Assembly (NCBI GenBank): GCA_013146195.2
Contig: CM028381.1
Coordinates: forward strand, 96,598,380 to 96,662,379
Length of the DNA stretch: 64,000 nt
Origin: Codonopsis lanceolata
Lineage: Eukaryota > Streptophyta > Magnoliopsida > Asterales > Campanulaceae
Reading direction: 5' to 3'
The notes beneath the pieces are model-generated. The model was given only the letters and a program-made list of their open reading frames with translations, made no database searches and was not told the origin of the DNA. Made by a program: the position numbers and the translations under genes. This document shows positions 56,301 through 64,000 of this stretch, in pieces. How positions within the stretch are numbered: position 1 is the stretch's first letter; the number at the start of each line of letters is the position of its first letter.

Positions 56301-57743
56301 AGACAAAGATTGGGACCAACAGACTGACAAATGTCACATCTGACAAATATCACATCGATGCGGCCGCATCGCGTAGGGCAATGCTAGTACATTATCATCG
56401 AACACGGTCACTTTCCCTGGTCAATAAAATTAATGGACATTTACCTTTACAATGATATTTCAACAAACTGTCTATTCAATGAAATAGAATTCACAAATAC
56501 CAAAAGCAGAACAATAGCAAAATTGGTGTGCACCGGGCATGTTTGACACTCTAAATATATCCATGAATTGAATTTCCTTAGCATAACTATACAAGAATAT
56601 TCTTAACCCCAAAAAAAGAAAGTCGAATTTCTGAAATTTAAGCTATAAATTTTCACATTTTTGCAACAAATGTATTAAATTTTGACAATTTAATATTTAT
56701 CTAAAATTTAAACCAAAAAATAAGTTGAGTATGAGGACATTCGGGAGTACACTCTGCCTGAAAAATTAACTAAGGTGCGGTACACAAAAGCTGACCTTAA
56801 AATCAAACCAAATATTGTGATTTTATCTTTTACAAAAGATTTAAATATTTTTTGGGTCCCTCGCTTTTAAGGAAACCATTTATTTGGTCTTACAACTGAA
56901 AAAAATATTTGTTTGGTTTTATTCCTATATGTTGTATTTTGTTGTTAGATTCCCCACACCCCGTTAATGTTAAAATTGACGTCTATTTTTTAAAATAAAA
57001 TTACCAAAGTACCCTTATCACTCATTAGCCTTGTTTGCTCTCATCTCGTTTGCATCTTATCGGACCAGGCCCAATCTCCTCAACCCCTCACCGTCCCCTG
57101 CCACCACCAAAATAGGCGTCACCACCACTCTCCCTACCGGCTTACCCCCACTACCATCAATCTCTTTCCTCTACGTTCAACTCTACAAAACCTTCACCAG
57201 CTCAATAATAACACTTATGCTCAATTACAAATGTGTACCAACTCAAATTGCAGAAAAAACATCAAAATTCATTGACAACACAAGAAATCAAATGTTGAAA
57301 GAGCTTGCATTTCAAACAAGCGCTTATTATTAAAGAATCAACTGATGATGCTCAAAATGGGTGGAAAGCTGAAAGATGGTTGGGAAAGTGAAGAAAGGAG
57401 GCGGTTAGAGTACCTTGTCGGAGTTCATTTCTGCCTATATTCCTTAGATCCATCTTGTAATTTTCTCAACAAAGTCAATACCACAGACCAGAAAAATGTC
57501 GTATGGCCTCATCCTTTGATTTTACCTCTCCGGTCACAATCAATATACTCGAGCTTCGATTCCAGTATTATCCTCTCCTTTCATCTCTTCGAACCTCCCT
57601 TCCTCTCCATCTTACCAAAAGTCGACAAATGTTCTCGTGGCCCCAGTACCCCTGCCTCCACCCCAATCACAGCTACGGAGGTGTGTCTAACATCATTGCC
57701 ACCGGGTTTAGGCCTCCGTGTAACACTCTAACAAAGCCGATTT
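56301..57743. other. Unassigned; short frames at 57031-57731
   Basis: The 57031-57743 part is less AT-rich and has overlapping frames (57031-57333, 57345-57731, 57503-57820). They are Ser/Pro/Thr-rich, without recognised domains, and do not agree with each other. It may be a decayed gene fragment. Confidence 0.3.
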
Positions 57744-57764
57744 CACTACAAGAAAACAGGGCAA

Positions 57765-58180
57765 CAGCAATGGAAAATTCCGTTGCAAAAAATGAAATTC
57801 TGTTACAATTAGACGATTGAAACGGAAAAAGTTTGTTGCAAATTCCGTTTGGAAAACCCTCGTTGCAAATTTTATGCAACCGAATGTATTCCGTTGCATG
57901 ATATTGCAACGAAAATCGAGCGTTGCAATTTCAAATTTTTCTGTTGCAAATGTGTTTCTAAGGGTAGTTGACGTCTGTTGCAAATAGCAACTAATTTTTT
58001 CTGTTGCATTCTTGCAACAAACTTTTTCCGTTGCATTCTTGCAACAGACTTTTTTTGTTGCATTCGTGCAACAGATTTTTATCGTTGCATTTTTTGTTGC
58101 ATTCTTGTAACAGACTTTTTCGTTGCATTTTTTATTACATTTTTGCAACGGATTTTTTCGTTGCATTTTTGCAACAAACT
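57765..58180. repeat. Subterminal repeats of CACTA copy 2
   Basis: ttgcattcttgcaacagact-type units of about 28 bp, each with TTGCA/TGCAA arms. About eight units at 57965-58180, less regular before. The ggaaaattccgt motif at 57772 is shared with copy 1. Confidence 0.85.
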
Positions 58181-58394
58181 TTTCCATTATATATATATAT
58201 ATATAATCGTACCTGATTGAACATTTCATATTTCACATTTTACAAAAAAATTAAATCTAAAATCAAACATTTAAAACAACTCAAGTTTAAGCATTTCATT
58301 CAAAAGTCATTGTCGATGTGTCTGATTACATGAAAGTGTAGAGAATGTTAAGAGTCTCCAAGTGATTAACAAAAGGCATTGTCTAACTGTCAAA

Positions 58395-58661
58395 CTACAC
58401 AGACGTTGGTGGAGGTTGTTGGGCTCTAAGTGGCCGAATTTCCTCTTGCATTAGCTTGAAATCAGCTTTGATTTTCTCCATTTCAGTAGCATTGTCAGCT
58501 TGTATATGTTTTTGAATATCTTCCATCACTTGTTCTACTCTTTCACAAAGTTTATCTTTAAATTGTTGGGTTTGTGTGAAATCTTCATTCACACTTCCAT
58601 GTGATGAATAACTAGCGCTATCGCTACTCAAGATTTTTGATGCAGGATCTGAAGCAACCAT
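58395..58661 (-). CDS. C-terminal exon of a CACTA-associated protein
   Basis: An 88-codon frame: a Ser-rich start, then a coiled coil (LCERVEQVMEDIQKHIQADN, EMEKIKADFKLMQEEIR) and a QQPPPTSV end. Composition, strand and distance from the terminus parallel 32899-33150. The frame opens near a possible acceptor and upstream exons are not resolved. Confidence 0.5.
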   Translation of the reverse strand: MVASDPASKILSSDSASYSSHGSVNEDFTQTQQFKDKLCERVEQVMEDIQKHIQADNATEMEKIKADFKLMQEEIRPLRAQQPPPTSV

Positions 58662-60294
58662 AAAAACAAAATATAGAATCTACAGTCAAATTCATAAACC
58701 AAACTTATTAGAGAAAATAATTACCAACCTAACTCACCAGAAAAAGAAAGAAAAAAGAAGGATGTGAAAGAATTGGAATCCTATTTGGTTGAAGACGGCA
58801 AACAGATAGAAACTCACAAAGTGTTTTAATTTGTCTTACTTGCCTTATGTTGAAACCAATGGTCAAATCAGCTTGCGTGTGCTCTATAATCGTTACCAAA
58901 ACAGCTGATTGTGCTGCTCCAATTAAGGTCAACACTTGTAGTAAGTGAAAGTTGTGAATTGGTATCGTTTCACTATATATCCCTGCAAAGATATTCTGCA
59001 ATAATCAATGGAATTATAAACTGATTTTAGATCAATTGGAAAAGTGCGGAAGCTAAGAACCTGCATTATCTACTTGAATTAAAAACTAATTTCAGATCAA
59101 TAATAGTATTGCTTCAAAGCACATATTACTATACATCATGTGAAAGCCATTTAGATTCCTAGAGGGTGGGGGTGGGTGGGGGTTCCTTTGGTATAGGCAG
59201 CAATGGCTTTCGGGGGATTTTCCCCCCAGCAAAGGCTCTGCCCTCATTTTGACTGGAAATTAAACACTACTATACAGAAAAATTAAGCCCTGTGCTAATT
59301 CTCATTTTCTGATATCTTTTATGTTTATCTGTATCCAATTTGTTCATGTAGGGCCTCTTTGGATGTCCCTCAATTCTGAACATTCTCATTTGATTTTTCT
59401 GTTAACAATTCGAAGCACTTGCTCTTAATATAGGCATGACTAAATTGAGCTAGGAAGGAAACAAATTATGCAAATATGCATGCAATTCCTCACCAGAGCT
59501 GCTTCTACAAGTGTATCAGAAGCCTTTCGTAGTCAATAAAATAGGTTAGAAATTGTCTATGAGAAAATCAATCTACAATAATCAAATACACCATCTGTCA
59601 CAAAAAGAAAGTAGGTAATTTTTGCACAGTTCAGAAAATAATTAAGATTTGCACAGTTCATACTCAAACATAGTTGTACTCCAACTCACTTTTACGCATC
59701 CCCTATTCATATGGAGAATGATAGGTACAAAGCAACAACTCAACCTAACTTTTTTTTACTTTGATTGGAGTATGGAAAAGCAGAGAATCAGTCCTTCAAT
59801 GGCAGATCTAAGGTGAGAATTTTTTTGCTGGGACGGTGAACAACATCCAAAACTGATGCTTTAGAATTTTCCAACATGGAAGTGGTTTAATTTAAGAGTA
59901 AAATGCAGAAACTGACAGGAAAAGGAAAGCATTCCTTGTTTACTTCATAAAAGTTTGGCACTCAAAAAAAGTATAAATACCATAAAGGTAATCAATCTGA
60001 CTATAAAGGTCAGTGCTACATTACCAAACTGATGTATACTAACCAGATTATAATCCATGTGTTTCTCACAATCATCTTAGATTCTTGCTTTTGGTGTAAT
60101 CACAGGTGGACCTCTTTGCGTTGTCTTCATACATAATGGCTACTTGTGGTAATAACCTGAACATATTTTGCATAAAGAAAATGATTTTTTTTGATAAGTA
60201 AAGCAAATGATTATGACTCGTGTCTCAGAAAAACTCAAGCATTTTCAAACCACCAAACTTGTGATTCATTCATAATATCTACCATGGTCTGTAC
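58662..60294. other. No recognised gene (possible CACTA interior)
   Basis: AT-rich. A minus frame at 58729-59001 shows no family. A G-rich run (gggtgggggtgggtggggg) lies at 59165. Confidence 0.45.
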
Positions 60295-63268
60295 TGTGGC
60301 GACCCGGCCCGGGCCCGAGGTGGAACCGCGGTTCGGACCGCCCAAATAAGGAGGGAAACAAGTAGGCAATTAAACATGCAAGGACTTAATTTTTAAAAAC
60401 GACGTGACGCAACATTAGAGACGTAGCACGCCTCGGCACCAAAGGGCCGGTATTTTTAAAACTCTTTTCAACCTGATATAACAGTTAAACAATTTAAACC
60501 AAGTCATCGGCGACACTACATGCCGGAACCCAAGCTAACAGTTTATAGACAAGAATTAAATAAAAGCGAATAGCATGCTCAGCGGAAGACTTATACATGT
60601 GGGATAATAACAAGTTAACCAAAGCTCGGCTTACACAATGCCGGCACAAAAAGAATACAAGTACTACAAGTGATATAACAACTAGTAGCTAACAAGAGTT
60701 ACACGATCAAGTTCTATACAAATACCCAAGCATAGTCTAGTTGACTTGCTTTAACCCGTCGTCCTTACAAAATACAAAGCAAGAGGAAGAGGACATCTAA
60801 ACCACCTCTTCGAAATCGACGGCGGAACAAAAGGGGAACAAGGCACGAACCACAAAGAATCTCAACGAGCAGGACTGTCTTGCTAGGATCTAAAAGCGAT
60901 AAAGGGAAAGGGGTAAGTCATAAAGACTTGTAAGCTATCAATCATGCATGTCATGGCAATATGCAACATACAAGGCAAGATATCGTCACATAAGCATAGA
61001 GGTCATATATCCAGGATGCACATTGTTCCACATAAGTGCGCATAATTAAATCACATAGGATAAGGATATATGGAGAGCCGGGCCGCTACGTAGTTCCTGC
61101 ATACAAGCGTTATCGGGAATGTGCGGGTATCGAATGCGTGTAAGTACATCGATCTTCCGAGGAGATGCGGGATAGTCACTGATGATGCTCTTAATTGATT
61201 ACAGACAAGGGAGCTACTTCAGCTGTGTACAGTGGAGGCGTGTGTGAACAGACGGGATGCCATTTGGACTCATGCATATGCCAAGTAATGTATACTTAAC
61301 AAAATTCTCAAGTAGAGAACGAGGTCGACAAGAGCGATCTCGTTCATGACAAGTAAATTATTCTCATCAATAACCAAGTAGGATTGAGTTCGACAAGAGC
61401 GAACTCACATGTCAATTAAGTATTCTATAAAATGACATTCAAGATCAAGCAAGGTAGCCAATTCAAGTTCAAAAGTCTAGAATTATTATTCTTAGGGGAA
61501 ACGCGTCTAGAACGTCGTAGGGATTGATCGGTGAGCCGGTATTGTTCAATAGCTCGCTAAACTTGACTCCGTTGAGTCGTTTCTAACAATTCATCCAATA
61601 GAGTTAGGACGCTAAATGCATCACTAACCCTTTTCTAAGTTCGCGTATATGATCGGCTAGGTCATTAATCCATCTAACAACCGTAGTTAAGAATTGTCAT
61701 CAATTCAATTTCAAGGAGCCTTAGAATTATTATTTCAAAGGTTGATAATTTACAATGGTCCAAGAACATTAATTATTCATAGGAGAACATAGAACACATT
61801 TTACTCTAAGCATAGGACCCAATTCAAGAGGATGAACAAATCATGGCATATGGAACCCTAAAATTCCTAGTTTCCAAAAGTCATCAAAATCCAATAGTCC
61901 AAGAACATTAGTTTTTCCTAAGAGGGCATAGAACATATTTAATTCTAGGCATAGGACTAAATTAACAAGATGATCATATTAATCAAAAATCTCAAAAGAC
62001 CAATTCATCAACAATCATAGCAAGGGCATGGTAGGAGCATGGGAATGACAAGAAGAGGGGGACATGGCATATCTATCATACATCCTAAGGGGAATCGATA
62101 GCTTACCTTACACCCAAGAAAGAGATGGAATGGACACAAAGTAATCGGATGGAAATGATCTCCTCGTCGGTAGCTTCACTCCGGTGGTCTCGGTTTGGCA
62201 AACGGAGGTCGGGAGCTCAATCCATGGAGGAGACACACACTAGTCTCACCTTTCTCTACACACACACTAAATATGGCAAGGAGAGAGAAAGAGAGAAATC
62301 GATAATGGAGGCTTTGGTTGGATTAGCAAAGAAGAAACATATACCTTGCATGTTTTGGGTGGAATACCACATGGAAGAGGAGGGTGGTGGAATCCACATG
62401 TCCAAAGGGAGGTTGCTAGAGGTTAGGACTAACCAAGCTTGATTAGTGTCTAATAGGTAGGATTAGGGCCAATTAGGAAGGGGTTTAAGGGGTCAAAGGT
62501 GGGACATAGCGGAAAAGGAGAAAATTTCCGTGGTGGAAGAGAGGCTGAGGCGGGCGCCTCAAGCAGCCATGCCGCCTCGGATCTGAGGGGAAGGTTCACG
62601 ATTTTCATTGCTCTCGGCTTAGTGCGCGGCGCCTCACTCGATCCATGCGGGCGCACAGGCTTCTGGGCTCCAAAACTTGACTTAAACATGTCCTAAAAGG
62701 GTCCCAACATAGGCTGACCATTCTGGGTCTAACACAACTCAAAACAAGTCCGAAACACACCCGAACAACACCGGAACAAGGTAGGACAAGGCTCGAATCA
62801 TGCGACGGTTGGTTGACGAATCATACCGAATTAAGCGTCAATGAAACTAAGATAACTTGGGCATGGAAAAGGCTTGTTTAACCATGGTTATGACTTGAAT
62901 ACAAGGCGGGAACTCAATGAACATATCGCCTGACGAAATACAAGCATACGGGAGATGAGGGAAATCGCTAAGGTCAAAACAAAGCAAGAAGGTTTCTACA
63001 CTTCCAATCAAGCTTACAATGATCAAGGTGAACGTTCTAGGTCATACATGATGAACAATAGAACTCTAACAAGTCTCGGTTGAGTGCTAACATGCTAAAG
63101 GCAAACACTGAGGATTGAGAAGCAATGCAAGGAAAGGTATTCAAGCAACTAGGCACATAATACTCTAATATGAGCGTGACATGAATAATTAGAAGTATCT
63201 AACATGTTAAGGCATGAAACAAGCATGTTATTAAGGTATAAGACAAGTAATGGGTTTGGGTTCTCACA
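60295..63268 (-). mobile_element. Candidate long solo LTR (about 2974 bp)
   Basis: On the minus strand it starts TGTGAGAACCCAAACCC and ends GGGTCGCCACA, so it has TG...CA ends typical of a gypsy LTR. No coding domains are present. No PBS or polypurine tract flanks either side, so it is more likely solo. A clear 5-bp duplication was not found (TGTAC on the left, TGTGA on the right). The interior carries diverged tandem repeats (61755-61845 and 61898-61985; gaggtcgacaagagcgat and gagttcgacaagagcgaa near 61320 and 61388). Confidence 0.5.
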
Positions 63269-64000
63269 TGTGAGCCAATTGTTATACCAACCGCTAAAAA
63301 TATCCTAGACACTTAGGCAATCAAGAAAGAAATAACAAGAGAGAAGAGAAGATCGCATGTGCCTGCGCCAAACAATCAACTAAGTAAATCAAATTTTAAG
63401 CGTGAAAACCGAATATTTCATCCATGTCAATGAAACATTGAGAGAATCAAATAAATCAATTGTAACTTAATTTAAGACTTAAGTAGGTTTTAATAGCTAT
63501 ACTTGTGTGGCCATCTAAGAAGTATTATAGAAAGATATGTTAGCAACTTAGCATGACCAACAAAGCGAGGATATGACCAAGAAATTTACTTAACGGCTCC
63601 AAGACAATCAACTAAGTAAATCAAATTTTTAACGTGAATGCCAAAGTTTCATATCAATGGCACTCGGTCGTCGCATCCTTAGGAGAATAAAATAAATCAA
63701 TTATAACTTAGATTAAGTACGAGGTAGGTTTCAATAGCTATACATGTGTGGTCACTAGAAGGAGTATTATAGAAAGACATGTTAGCATGACCACCATTAT
63801 GAAGCGAGCAGCTCCTCCAGGACAAAGGCAGAAGCTGCTCCATGATAATTTACAGTTCAAGGTTTTCCAAGCTTATTCTTTCAACTTCTTTAGATATGTT
63901 CTCACACTCATCTACCACATATTTTATCCACAAAAACTTCACGGACCAAAAGATTGTCACGTATGAACAAGAGAAGTAGAAAAAATACCTGCATTTCTTC
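63269..64000. repeat. Right edge with diverged tandem duplication, period about 230 bp
   Basis: caatcaactaagtaaatcaa at 63376 and 63605 begin two similar blocks ending gaaagatatgttag and gaaagacatgttag. No gene. Confidence 0.75.

Larger units (their letters stand above)
57744..58665 (-). mobile_element. CACTA transposon end, copy 2
   Basis: Starts CACTACAAGAAAACAGGGC. Palindromic subterminal repeats follow (57770-58170), then a short TA tract and the C-terminal exon of a CACTA-type protein on the minus strand. The layout is the same as copy 1 but the sequence is different, so it is another family. The opposite end was not found. Confidence 0.8.

Noticed and set aside
57031..57731. Host gene in 57031-57731
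   Set aside because: Overlapping frames lack domains, splice logic and a consistent codon pattern; kept only as unassigned.
62125..62442. 105-codon + frame as a gene
   Set aside because: Low-complexity, unmatched, and inside the LTR-like block.

Overview
This window is nuclear DNA from a flowering plant, probably a eudicot. The evidence is nested LTR retrotransposons of typical plant lineages, CACTA, hAT and Stowaway-like DNA transposons, and two receptor-like protein (RLP) genes of the extracellular-LRR type. One miniature-element family and scattered CTCCGTA motifs recall Caryophyllales, but I cannot name a species. No intact tRNA, rRNA or organellar insert was seen. There is one 100-N assembly gap (8236-8335).

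Layout. 1-8600: a decayed Ty3/gypsy element of the Tat type. Its pol reads leftward, a convergent additional ORF lies to its left on the + strand, and a solo LTR with its target duplication sits in the integrase. 8601-19663: two Ty1/copia elements, both on the minus strand. A SIRE-like element with gag, protease, integrase and RT is followed by a truncated copia whose RT breaks off exactly where the first element's LTR begins. 19664-26338: a broken + strand Ty3/gypsy of chromovirus type, interrupted by a non-autonomous hAT (8-bp duplication) and a 1.44-kb solo LTR (5-bp duplication). 26339-32040: a fold-back-like locus made of GTGACAC / GTGTCAC arrays in opposite orientations. A young triple-LTR miniature retrotransposon (LTR-internal-LTR-internal-LTR, 2512 bp, 5-bp duplication) is inserted in it. 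32041-38180: one end of a CACTA transposon with palindromic subterminal repeats, a degenerate telomere-like G-rich array, a tRNA-like repeat cluster, an AAT microsatellite and a 0.6-kb pentanucleotide array.

38262-56040 is the only part that looks like host-gene space. A 5'-truncated RLP pseudogene and a nearly complete RLP gene (one extra base from being open) share coding sequence, 3' flank and upstream flank, so they are a local duplication. A second Tat element (41584-48992) lies between them. It has an LTR, a primer-binding site, gag-protease, a UAG in a leaky-type context, RT, two RNase H domains and integrase. A hairpin array lies between the end of pol and the tail of the convergent ORF. 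57744-58665 is a second CACTA end, and 60295-63268 looks like a 3-kb solo LTR.

Functionally, transposition genes dominate and almost all are broken. The best candidate for a working host gene is the second RLP, a membrane-anchored LRR receptor of the plant immunity type. The most unusual structures are the tandem miniature retrotransposon, the UAG with a CARYYA context at the gag-protease/pol junction, the hairpin array between convergent retroelement ORFs, and the tRNA-like multi-B-box cluster.
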